Origin: Pomacea canaliculata | Lineage: Eukaryota; Mollusca; Gastropoda; Architaenioglossa; Ampullariidae | Length of the DNA: 64,000 nucleotides | Reading direction: 5' to 3' | Assembly: GCF_003073045.1 (NCBI RefSeq) | Contig: NC_037593.1 | Location: forward strand, 14,206,735 to 14,270,734 | Shown: positions 35,101 to 47,300 of the stretch, one piece after another | Layout: each line of letters starts with the position of its first letter | How positions within the stretch are numbered: position 1 is the first letter of the stretch | Made by a program: the position numbers and the translations under genes | The notes under the pieces: generated by a model | Databases searched by the model: none | What the model was told of the DNA's origin: nothing | The model's input: only the letters and a program-made list of their open reading frames with translations

Positions 35101-35337
35101 TCGAGGTGGCCTTTAAGCCCTTGTGACTTTTTTCTCTCCGATGAAAGCGCAACTCGACAACTCGCGGGGTTCGGTGACATTTTTGTTAGCAGCCCCTCCC
35201 ATACCATGTGAGCCTCCCAGTTTGTGGAAGATAGCACAACCGTGCAGAACTGGCAAAGAAATTCAGGAGGAGATTGTATTTCACAGATAAACGAGTTTTT
35301 GTTTTGTTTTGGTTTTTTTTTTGATGTTTTGTTTTGG
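32130..35337. other. Intergenic, no gene supported
   Basis: Several open frames of 60-100 codons occur, the longest at 33486-33788 (+), which is Lys/His/Pro-rich. None has recognisable domains, partners or splice structure. CA/GT tracts sit near 32775 and 34146. A T/G-rich run at about 35297-35335 abuts the start of copy 2. Confidence 0.5.
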
Positions 35338-35992
35338 CAGTGGGTGAGATTGGCAATGAACATACTATTTTATTACCACTTGTGTGCACTCTATGTACCT
35401 CTCATAATGACAACATCGAAGAAATGTTTGAATAATACTCAACAAATTAATTTACGATGCTCTGTGTGTGTGTGTTCATTGCTCAGTGTTTATCTCTGTA
35501 AATAAGTATTGATGAATGTGTATCTCCATTTACTATGGTTCATTTTGTTTATTTATCAACAGCTAACATTGCCCGTCATTTAGCTTCAGTCATATACCAA
35601 TGGATATACTCATGCACAAAGTACAAAGGATGGGGTCAAATCAGTAATGTTGTTACGAAGCAAGAAACACAAAAGCAAACAACCATCGTCATGTTGCCAG
35701 GTGTGAAATTTGTCAACACCATCTCCAGACCTTAATGACAGTGACACTGACACACTTTAAAAATTATAGTGATCTTTGTTCGGCGAAGCATCCTATAGCT
35801 TGGTGGCTGCAGCAGTGAACTAAAGTGGTTCACCCTTTCCACAGGTGAAAGATATACCCCCTTATCTATTATTGTTGGGTGGAAGTGGTGTCTCCGCAGT
35901 TGTGCCAAGGCTGGAGACCTTTCATCCCAATGCAAGTGAAGAGAGATGTGCAAGTGATGTCAGCCCGGTCTTTCGGTCTTTAGGATCAAGAG

Positions 35993-36174
35993 CAGGGTTG
36001 GGCAATTAATTTTCCCAAGGGGCCGCATGAGAAATTGGGATGGTTTTAGAGGGCCGGACTAATATAGTTAACTCAGTTTTACCCAATACTGTATATATAG
36101 TATATATACTGGCGGGCGGGCCAGCGGGCGGTCCGGTCAGAGACTGGAAGCGGGCCGCCCCTTGTCCAGGTCTG
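35993..36174. mobile_element. hAT-type MITE (182 bases) present only in copy 2
   Basis: It begins CAGGGTTGGGCAATTAATTT and ends CTTGTCCAGGTCTG, giving imperfect terminal inverted repeats. Flanks ATCAAGAG (35985-35992) and ACCAAGAA (36175-36182) are 8-base target duplications with two mismatches. Copy 1 holds the empty site ATCAAGAC (864-871) followed by the same GGTACAAG. The interior is GC-rich and non-coding. The occupied and empty sites in one window make the insertion unambiguous. Confidence 0.85.
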
Positions 36175-36874
36175 ACCAAGAAGGTACAAGTGGTTGGCAA
36201 GGACCTTCTGTGCGACACAACCCCCAAGATTTTATAAATGAGAGAATAATAATACTGAGAATTTGTAAACATATGTAAGAAGATAAAATAAATTAAAAAA
36301 AATAACATTACATCAACAACAATGGTGGTAATACAACTATTAACTACATAAATAAAGTAAAACAAAGCCTGCATGAAAATATTCACAAAAAAATGACCGG
36401 AAGTGAATGAGTGATATCCTGAAAAAGTTAATTATTCTTTTTTTACTTCTACTCGTTTGTGGCAGAAATAATATGAAGAAGAAATATGTAAGACATGGTA
36501 GGTTGTATCCCAATTGTGTCCCCAGTAACACGGAGCTAAGTATTGGTTGCCGGGTGTCTGTGAGGCAGCCAGGGCACTATCACATGTAGCAAGCATTAAT
36601 CCAGAAACCTGGCGCGATTACAATGGTTTCCATGGTTTCCATCTATCACAATCATGTGCCAGTGACCTACTTCTGTGGGGTTACTAAAAAGTCATCTTCA
36701 GTGATAGCGAGAATGTATGTTTGTCTTTCTTTTTTTCTTATTTTTTTATTCTTTCTTCTTTTTCTCTGTTGTCTGCCTGAAAGTGGGTTTTTTTTGCGTT
36801 CTTTGTTCATTCTTTTTTTCACTCGTTAAGGATTTTTATTGGGGTTTTCTTCCTTTCCTTACTTTTGTTTTGTC

Positions 36875-36968
36875 TGTTGATTGGTTGTTTGTTTGTTGCT
36901 TTGTTTGTTTATTTGTTTGTTGTTGCTTTGTTTGTTTGTTGTTGCTTGTTTGTTGTTTGTTTGTCTGT
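36875..36968. repeat. (TTTG)n microsatellite in copy 2
   Basis: Counterpart of the tract at 1560-1630, longer by about one 20-30 base block. Confidence 0.8.
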
Positions 36969-37859
36969 GCTATTTTCTTATTTCCCTTCCCGCATTTTTC
37001 CTTCTCTCTTTCTCTATGCATATATATTTAAGTATATATTAAAGGGTTGACATAAATACAGAGTACCTGAATGTCAGCAAAAGCAAGAACTTCACGATTG
37101 TCTCTGTCATCACGATTGTCTTTCCTCTGTCATCACCCACCACTAGGGTCAGGAAGTGCAAATTAAGAGGCAAAAAAGTTGCCCACATTCCTTATGCCGC
37201 CAACAAATATCCAAAGGTCCACTGTTCTCTCTGTATCAACAGACCGAAATCGAATCAGTCCATATGACCTTTGCTAATAGAGAATTTTCTCGCAGTTGCA
37301 AGCCGATTGTATGGTTAGGAGAGAAAGAGAGTTGGTCCGTAAGGCCCGATCATTTCCGAGAGGAGACGCGTTGGTCCGTAAAGCCTGATTATTTCCGAGA
37401 GCAAATCGATAGACATCGCGATATTTCTGTATCGTTTTACAGCTTATATCGTTGGGTCATGCACTTCAAGCCCTCTCTCTCACAAAGCTGATCGACAGTT
37501 AATTAAGAATAAGAAGGACTGAGAAGGGAATAAATAAAGGAAAAAAGCACCAACTGATGGAGGACTGAAAAAAAGTAGAAGAAGAAAGGACGAGAAAAAT
37601 AAAGAATATCGTCGAGAAAAATCCTCTACGACGACGACAACGATGATGATGGCGGTCAAACTGTTTTACAGTGACGTAGAAGGTGACCACGGGCATCAAA
37701 CTGAAGAACATACAAACTGCGATATCACTCCATATAGTCAGGAAAAATACTTTTCTAGGCGTTCCCCACAAGCGTGTTAAATAGTTGGCTGGGGTGGAGT
37801 CCGATGAAAGCTTTGCCCTGCATGACAGCAACAGTTATCACTAAGCTAACACTGGCAAG

Positions 37860-38395
37860 CAAAGCTCATTGTGCAACGTGATGTAGACACATGCAGAAAG
37901 ATAGTCTTGCGGAAATTCTCGTGTGGCTGTAACAGGGCGAATCGGGGCTTGGCACGCGGCCATGACAGGTAAAGAAAAAAAAACAAGTTAACGCCGCAAG
38001 GACCTCAGGAAGATGGGGGAAAGTTGGTAAAGCTTTGTAGGTCTCATGGCACCGAACTTTACTGCGCTATTCCCAGGTTCTGTCTTGCCCCACCATCACC
38101 CACTGAGGCGCAGCGCGCGAGCCCACGCGCAGCCGAGGGAAGGTGGAACTGGATGCGAGAGAGTCAGAAGGAGACACACGCAAACGATACCAAAGCACCG
38201 CGCAGGTAGACCCAGCTCCATCGCGAGACAGGAGGAGGAGGTTAAACACAGAGAGAGAGAAAAAACGAGCGAGAGAGATAACGGGGGATTTGGGGGAAAG
38301 GGAGACGGAGGCAAAAGCGAAACCGAGGGGAGGTGGAGGGGCGAAAAGGGACGTAATCCCTTCAAGGCATCGCCAACAGTCAGCGGGATTCCAAG
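37860..38395 (+). promoter_or_regulatory. Putative promoter and 5' UTR of the Ig-domain gene
   Basis: A CG-containing, purine-rich region directly upstream of the first ATG, with GCGCGAGCCCACGCGCAGCC near 38110 and long GAGA-type tracts at 38250-38330. It has no TATA box. The ATG sits in CCAAGATGGCTGC, which resembles the YY1-type downstream initiator motif (AAGATGGCGGC). The same block is duplicated at about 2560-3076. Confidence 0.5.
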
Positions 38396-41300
38396 ATGGC
38401 TGCTGTGGACGACGAGGTGGACGATCGCTTCAAAGACATCGACATCGAGAGCATCCTGTCCCGCGTGCAGCGACGACCTCTGACCTTCAGCCGCAGAAGA
38501 CCGTCTTGAAAGGTAGGTGCTTGATGCTGGGTGATGGTGGTGCCGGAGCTGGTGTATGTCGGTCGGGCTGGCGGAGTGTGCAGGCCGGCGTGTGGTGACT
38601 GACATGCGCCTGACGGTTGGTCCTGGTGCGTTGTTTACTGTTGACGTCAGATTAGCTTGCCGTTAGGGGATCACAGAGGCTGTGGCTCCCGACCTGCGAT
38701 AGTTGTTTGTGTTTACAGCTGGAAAGTTGCATGTACCTTCATGGGTGGAATTAACGTGTGTGTTTACAGGTGTAAAGTGACGGGGTTTCTTAATATACAA
38801 AGATTCTTATTTAGAGATGGAAAGTTATGTGGTTGCTCACTGCTGGAAAGTTGTGGTTTGTTTACAGTTGGAGAGAACTTTAAGTTCAGATACACTTTTG
38901 CCTGTAAACCAGCACACATACTCTCTGTTAAATATATGTCAAGCATGTGTATGTCCATCAATCATCACCAGTGTATATATATATTCCAAAGCTTGTTTTG
39001 TTAAGGTTTGGGTCTGTATTCATCGAAGAGACATGGCAGTAGCAGTTTGGCTAACCAAGATTTTGTAAAAACCAGCTTTTTCCCTTCTATTTTGCTTTTT
39101 TCCCTCTCTCTCTCTCTCCGCCCACGTTCCATGTTTCCCGCAAGTCTTAAATTTTCCGCCTTCAACTCTCTTCATTATTTTCCTCGCTCTCTGAGCACAT
39201 ACGTGTGTGTGGCAGTGGAAGTGCATATGAAAACTCAGAGCTAGTCAGTTGACTACCTAGTTACATCAAACCACACTACGTTTGACCTATTACATATACG
39301 TCAGTTGTTGTTGTCTTAACACGTGGACAAACACACACATGTTCATGCACGCAGAGACAGAGAGAAGAGACATAACAAAAGATGGGAAGGAGATATAGAT
39401 AGAGAGAAAAGAAAACAAGAGATGGTTAGAATGAAGTCAGAGAGAGAGAATCGAAAGTATGATGTCAGCATTCCTTGCAGGACGAGATAAAAATGAACTC
39501 AAATAAGTGTCACACACACACACACACAGACAAAACAACCGAAGCACTAAACAATCAGAATGTATAAGAAAGGAGGATAACTAGTTGCCTGTCCCCCGTC
39601 CAAACCCTCCATCGCTGCTTTCATTCTCTGATGGTGGAGGTCGGCGCCTCCAGTCCCAGCAACCCTCCGCCGCAAAGACCACCGATCGATGTAACGTGGA
39701 TGCTGGAAGAATGGAAGAATGCAACTGCATGCAGTCAGCTTCCTGGAGCATCCTGCTTGTTGCACCAAACACACCTTCTTACTCTTCGGCCAGTTTTCTT
39801 ACGAACGGCAGTTGTCGCTACCATCACAACATCATGAACGATTATTACCACGACGGCGACATTTCAATAAGGATGCTTTGATGCCGTGAAGATTGTTCCT
39901 GTCAGATGTGGAAGGTCAACCCCGATCCACAACCCCCTCATGCTAGATAGATGAGCATTTAACCTTTGTTGATTTAGTTAAGGGTGTTTACGAATAGGTC
40001 TCTCAAGTTGTATTTTGTTTTCACTCGCTTGCAATGTGTCAGACAGGGGCCACTGTATCGAGAAATGCTTGACGGTTTATTTACCCGTGATTTATTTATG
40101 AGGCAGGTGTCTGTGTATCCACAATTGTCTGGGCTCAAGCAGCGCGTCAGACATTATCAGTGTATCAGTAACAGTTTTGCCAGGTGTTTAGAAAGAAAGA
40201 AAAAAAACTCTGTCGATGTTTGACTGAGCGAGACAAGTATCAGTCATCAAAAACTGAATGGCGTGAGTGCTTGTGAGACAGGTATCCTTGTGTGAGGAGG
40301 AAGGGGAAAGGCTCTGTTGTACTATGTCCGGTCTCTGCCATGATCGTCATAACCTTTTCCCCATCATACTTCCCCTCCACCCGAACTCATCAGCAGCTTC
40401 TGTTTCGTGAAGACCAGCAAGTAATATCAACCTCAACTTACTCCTACCCAGAAATCACCGTCGTCACCCATCTGTGCTCCACCCTGTTGGAACTCCTTCT
40501 TTCCATACCCCATTTACATAGAATATCTCTCTCTCTCCCCCCGACACCCCATCCTCCCAGCCCGCCAACCCTCCACATCCACTGGGTGTCGATCTGAATC
40601 GATAATTGATGTGACTGTCAGAGGGCAAAGGTTACGTCGCAGAGTCCGATTCCTTGAAAAAAGTTTCGGACAGACCGCCGCCAGACAGAATCAATGCCGT
40701 CTTTCTGTAGCTCACCTGCACCAAGAAGTCTTTCTGTCTCTCGTTCTCTCTCGTCTCTGAGGGATGTTGAAACAAGTTGAATAAGCTTTCTGTGAACCGG
40801 AGATAGTGTTGTGGATTCATTCTTTTTTTTTCTTAAAAACTTCACCTCTCAAGTTCTTCATCTGATCTTGATACTTTGCTTGTACATTTGATATTTCAAA
40901 CCTTCACACTTTGAAAGAATAATCGTCCAGTCAAATTGAGTTCAAGTTTTTCTCTCCTTTTCTTTCTCGTCTGTCTCTCTGTCGCTACCATCTTATTTTC
41001 TGTCAACACTTCTAGTGTTTGAGCACTTCATAATTATTCTTTTGGCCATGTAGGCCATGGTCTTGTAAGTCAGACTAGGTTTCCTCCGTTATTTCAGTTC
41101 ACCAACCCTCTCCCCTCCAAACCCAAGCTTTTTTTGTTTGTTTGTTGTTTTTTTTTTTTATCGTCAGTATCTCTTTTATGAATCCCTCTTTTAATCACGG
41201 AACTTTCTTGCCTGTCGGCGGCATCAGATGACCCGACGCGGAGTAATTCCCGATTCATGCGATTTACTCTCACAGAGGGTCCGCGGTGCCAGTAATGCAT

Positions 41301-44300
41301 CGCTAATCAAGGGCTTAACGAACGTTAACGGTCTCTGTTTTCTTGCTCTCAGCCTTTGGTATCGCGGATCCTGAAGTGAGATTTGCTCTTTATGAGGCAT
41401 CACGAGCTCCTCGGTCGGCACACACCGCAACTGACGGCCTCTGGTGTTCGTATCGACTTCTGGCATCGGTGTGACTCATATCTCTTCTTCACTTACTCTG
41501 TGTCTGAGACTGCCAACACACACACGAACTCACACACATACACGAACACACACACGAGCAGACACACACACACACGAACACACACACAGTGCCTCTCTGA
41601 TGAATATTTATTCACTTATCAGATACAGAACTTATTGTATTTCCACATTGCCCTGGTCGTACAAATTAAGAGGAATATCAGGTTTTTCGCGATTTCCACA
41701 GGCCTGATGTGAAAAAAAATTGCTAAACATTATTTTCTGTGCAGCGCGCTGGAGATATGGATCGTATAAGCATCGAACATGGCTAATTAAGTCCCAACGA
41801 TGTTAATCTATATCTCAGAATAGATGTGCTAGGAGGAAGACTAAATGCCGGGGGGAGTATCATCAAGAGAAAGGGGGAATGGAAATCAATGAACTGTGTA
41901 CCTAGCTTAGACGTAGAGGCAGACCGTCACGAGTCTTAAGACAATTAGGGAAAATGGATCCTTCTTTTTTTTAACAGCTTTTGTTCACTTATTCTATCTG
42001 TAAGGACTAGAAGAATAATGCCAGCTTTCTCCATCTTTGTCCACTCTCACTTTCTCTGCCATCATGTTCAGACTTGGCTGTGGTCTGAGTTACCGGTATT
42101 TTCACAAAACGAAACGGATGTTAGAAAAAAAAATAAGGCAAAGGGTTAGAAAAACATTTTTTTAACAAAAAAATTAAAGAAGTGTGCTTTATCGAAAGAC
42201 CACTTCAAGCTTAGTTCACACACGCACGCACAGACAGAGCTTTGCATCTTGTAATTATCCTGACTGGGGAACATCTCTCAGCCACTCAGAGGTCTTGAGA
42301 TGTCCAGTGTCGCCTGATGGATGCGCGAAGACGTCTGCTGCAGCCAGGGAACAGGAAGTGTGTGTGATGTGTGGTAACCCAGTGCTGGGCCGCGTACCTC
42401 GCACTTGTGGACAATAAATTGGGTTTTTTTTCAGCCTCTCGGAAGAATCTGGGTGACAAGACTACTGGCAGATGGCCAGCATGTGCACGGCAGTGTGTGT
42501 AACAGAGAGCGAGTGTGTCTGTCAGAGATGCTTGCTGCAGTCTGGTGAAGAGGAGATTGCTGAAAGGGAGGGATGTCGACTGATGGAGATAAATAATTTT
42601 GAAGTGTAAGCTAGTAAACATGTAATTATCTGCTCTAAGGTTGTAAACATGTAATTGTCTGCTGTGTTAGTAAACATGTTGTCTGCTGTTTTACAAGATG
42701 GCGGGGTTTGTCGGTTTACGTGCAGGCTACAAGTAAATCACACCGACCTATCTGTTAAAAGCATTTGAGCATCAGCCAGTAATTCTACAAAAATGTTCGA
42801 AGCTGTTCCCTTTTCTACTTTATCTTTAAGTAGGCGGAAGTGGTCATGCATTCTTAAAACGGATGATAGCGTGACTGCAGCTGCTGAACTTTTCTCTTTA
42901 TTGTTCGTTCTTCGTCACATCCTGAGCCGGTGGACATGAGGCCGCATGAACATTTCCTTTCCCTTGTCAATTCATAAAAGTGTTTTTAGTGTTCACTCTC
43001 TCTGTCTCTCCAGCGTTTATGAACACTTTAATGTATGTAAGGGTCATGCGAGCTACAGAGGAGAATGTTTGGGTAGGTGGTACAGTGGCCAAGTACAGTG
43101 GTATCCACATGAGTACTGATTCGGTCGGAGGTTGTGGATTTGACAGAACATTCGACCAATAACATACACAAACAACCAATCATAACAATAATAATTTTTT
43201 CCCACTAAGTTGTGTAGCGCTTTGTGTTGGTCTGTGGGTATTGCTCTAAAATATTTACATCCTTGATGATCTGGGTGGTTCTTCCTAGTTCATTTTCTGC
43301 TCCCTCACACCTCGTCAGTCGAGTATACTGCATGAGGGCACACAGCAGATATCTCGGATAAAGGGCATCCTTGCGGGATATGTTCTGGGTTACACTCATA
43401 TCTATGTGTGTGTGAGAGAGATTCTAGCAGACAGTGGAATATCATTGCTTTCAGTCCCGAAGAGACCTGAGTTAAGTACATGTATGTGTTGTTCGACCCA
43501 CTGCTGTTAGTAACCGGATTCAACCGAAGCCTGAGGACCTCTGAATATGAAATACATTGATCCGTGTGCTCCAGACAGCCGCCTACTGGTGTAAGTCTGT
43601 GGGTTACTCATTTCCTCCGATGTCGCAATGGGAGGGGAAGCCTGTGCACTGCTACAGTGCCCCTCCGAGTGACGGGATGTGGTGGGTTGCTGCTGGCAGC
43701 ATCTTGCGGTGGCACTGTATGTTTTCGAGCACGGACTTGCAGTCAGAAATACTTTAAGTGCTGAAGGTCACTTGTTGAATTGAGGGTTTAGCTGCCTCTA
43801 GCAGTCCAAACTGTTCTGAGGTGAAGCTTGGGGATGGCTTCCCAGAGGGCTTGATGTGATAGTGATTTCTGTCCTCTGGGAAGCAGTTGTAGGAACTGCT
43901 GACACAATGTTTGGCAGCTTCCTTTTCACATTTAAATGTGGGGCATGGAAGGGTGTAACTCTTGTCCCAGTATTTTAACTGTTAGAGCCTTCAGTGGATG
44001 TGCTTATCGCTTGTCTTGTCAATACCCGGTACTTTGGTTTTGACCTGGACGAGTTTGGTGGTGGGGTGTTGGAGGGTGCTGGGTGGGCTGATGATTTTCA
44101 GTTGTGGAGTTACTCAGAATGCTCAAGATGAACAGAATCTGAGAGGGGATGACGTCTCCATGTTCAGTTGTTTAGACAAGGGGTTGAGGTTTGAACTCAG
44201 GGGCCAATTTTCAGCAAGTGCACAGAGCTTTGTCAGCTGTGAGTGCTGGAAGTCTGGATTTTTTTTTTTTTTTTGTCGGTGGTGACCGCCACGTCCCTTC

Positions 44301-47300
44301 GGTTGGCCGAAGACCTGTCACCTTTGTCCATTTCGCTGATTTGCGTGGTTTCAATGTGTTCTTGTGATGATGTTTACCCTGCAGTTTGTACTTTTGTCCA
44401 GCCTGCTGGCATTTGGTGTCCAATCAGAGGTCTAGTCTAACATGCCATACTCCTATACTCTGGGTCGTACGTACTGTTTTGAATCCCGAGAAGTTTCAGA
44501 AATCGTCTTCATCAGAGAAATAAACTCTCCCCTCCCCACGCACTTCTTCTGGCTGGATGTGCTTCATTCAGATGAGTCTTCAGTCAAGGGCTACTCTCAG
44601 ATCAGTATCGGTTTGTTACCGATTACAAACGCAGAAGCTGATGTCTTCGTTTGTTGCAAAGCAAGGAACACTGCAGCGGTCTTCTCGGCATTGATTTGTC
44701 CTCCGCCCACCTGCTGACGCCTTTCCAGGCGCTTGTTGCACACCTGCTGACGCTCGTGAAACATGTTCTACCGGCATCGTGCAAGGTGTGCTCTGCACGT
44801 GCAGTTTTGGACGTTATCATTACAGAGAAAAGATTTGTTGCAATGATCGCACTTTGTCGAAACAACTGACCAGACTGGTGATTTTGTCTGTCGCTTCATG
44901 AAAATTAAATGATGAAGTATATATATATATCCTGAACACTTTCTAACTGTATTTTAAAAGTTTCTTGTTTGACATTGACATCGTGCCAAACTATTTCTTA
45001 ACCACTACGTTGGTTTTCATCCCAAATTAAGCCTCCATGGGGTAAATGCACATACAGACGCGTGCACACGCACACAATGCCAAGGCATTACAGAAGATGC
45101 TATGAGCATCACCACCTGTGAAAGCTGTTGATGCCCTTGAATGATGCAATGTCTATTTCAAGTTGACAGCGCAGGTAAAAGGAATGTTAGGAAACATATC
45201 ACACAGTATTATTTTCTTTTAAAAAAAAAACTGCACTGGGCTATCCTCAAACTTTAATATCTATAAAAGCTTTCTGAGAAGAGAACACACGAAAGAGTCC
45301 GAGCTTGTTTTCTTTACCAATCCATCAGCAGCTACGAGCTAGCATCTGTGAGCCAAGCAACATGGCCGGCACGGGAGGATCATGGGATACGTTTTGGCAG
45401 CGGCGTGCGAATGGGTGGCTGCAATCCTCCCCACCACGCCGCCCCTCTTCCCCATTAGGTTCGAGGTTTCATGCCGCTACGGAGGGTCGTACACCATGAC
45501 GTCACCCTCATCCTCCTTTCCCCATCCCCTCCAGCTTCCCACATCCGGCTCATTCAGGCACATTTCAGCAAAACATTGGCACGCAGCGTCGTCGCTGTAG
45601 TTTCGTCGAACCCGCTGACCTCGTCCGAATTCTCGTTGTCTCTCGCGTGCAGATTCCTCCCCCTTGCCTCCTTGATTCAGAAAACCCTGCTCGCACTTTT
45701 CCCGATAAAAACGAAGGTAGGGGTTACGGGGCGGGCGGTGATGAGGGTGGTGCAGGGTGTGGGTAGAGAGGGTCACACCGCTCCTCGGCATGCGCCCCGA
45801 AAATGCGGTTGTTGCGTGTCAAAGAAGGTTAAAAGTCACAGTGTTTTGTCGTCGGCAAGAAGAGGTGAAAGACTATTACTTTATTTGGAGTGTTGTCATA
45901 TGTATCTCTTCTTGTCTATGTGTTGCCTTGCACCGTTTGGCAGACCTTGTGTTGGGATGTCACAGCCTGCGGTCTTCCCCTTCCTCTTTTCATTTCGCGA
46001 CACGCCCTCATCCTCCATCTTCCATGTTTGCGATCCCCCATCTTGCTGACGAAGCCTGTTTTTGAAGAACTGGAACTGAGGTGTGTTTTGTGACTGGCAT
46101 ATTGTCCAGAGAGTTCACGCCTTGATATGTTCCACTTACTGCCGGCATTCATGTGCTCGCATACACACTATGATTATCTACTTACCCACCTATTCACGAT
46201 ACGCAAATGTGTGAGAATCTGAGTCAGATAAATACTAGGAATAATAAGTGTTTATTCACAGAGCACCTTATTCCATCAGCAGGCAGGGTCAAGGCACTTG
46301 CATACATGACCTCACACGAGTGTACAGGATTCATCATAGACATAAAAATAAATTTATTAATTATAATCATTCAAGTAATAACTACTCTTTCTCTCTCTCA
46401 CACACACGGTGGAGGATACCGAAGTTTCTGGAGAAAACGACTGTAAACAGGTGTTATGACAAGCTTTTATTTTTCCCAGAAGGCAATTACGAGCAGCTCG
46501 ATATAAAGGACAAAACAATACATTAACATATTCATTTCCGACAAACAAACTCATGCAATCATGTTTCAGACAGCTGTATTCGTTCGCACTCAGTAACACT
46601 CCTTTTGCTCCTGCTTCTCAATGCACACATTTTTTCTTTATTCCTGCCCCGAGAAATGGTTTGAGATAAAAGCAGCTTCATGACCTCAGAGAGGTCACAG
46701 TAAGAACAGGACTATGAAAATCATTGTAAACAACTATGATTGGCGCATCTGGTCTTGTGATTACAACTTACCGATAAAACGTTTGAATAATAACATTCTT
46801 CCTTAGAATAATTCCCGTTTTATTGTGCGAGGGACGTTTATCATTAAATGGTGGTCGTCGTGGGGGTTAGGAGGAGGAGGGGAGTATGTCTGACAAGGGG
46901 GTCACTCTGATGACTTTTTCAGTTCACATGTGGTATGTGGATGTCTTACGCATTTAAATCCATTACAAGTCCTCTTTGACAACGAACAGCAAGTATCTAT
47001 CAGCTAAGCACACGTCACACATGAGATTATTTATGCAAAATAAGGGGAGACAATTCATGATAGTGATGATGAAGAAGATGAGGGAGCGGGTTAAAGAAAA
47101 AGATATCAACAAGGGGAAATAAATCCTACAAAAACCAGAACTTAGGGCTGAAAATAATAATAAAATGAAAAAAAGAAACAAAAAGAAAGAAAATACGCCT
47201 TCTTTTTTTCTCTCTCTCTCTCCTCAGGCGCCAGCTAAATGCTAATGGCTGAGAGCTTCTTGTGTTCACGTCGATTCTACTTTGAAAAAAAAAAAGTCAG

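Larger units (their letters stand above)
35338..42590 (+). repeat. Copy 2 of the ~7.6 kb direct segmental duplication
   Basis: This is the partner of 1-7690. Similarity starts at or before GCAGTGGGTGAGATTGGC and fades around 42560-42590, where copy 1 meets the gap. Compared with copy 1 it lacks the ~220-base block of 283-503 and carries an extra hAT MITE. From about 39900 it is shorter by several hundred bases through many small deletions, which is unusual for neutral divergence when the 5' half is so similar. It holds the promoter and first exon of the Ig-domain gene. Confidence 0.9.

Noticed and set aside
45471-46049. 192-codon frame in intron 1 of the Ig gene
   Set aside because: No recognisable domain, composition follows the CG-richer patch, and overlapping frames on both strands are similarly open.
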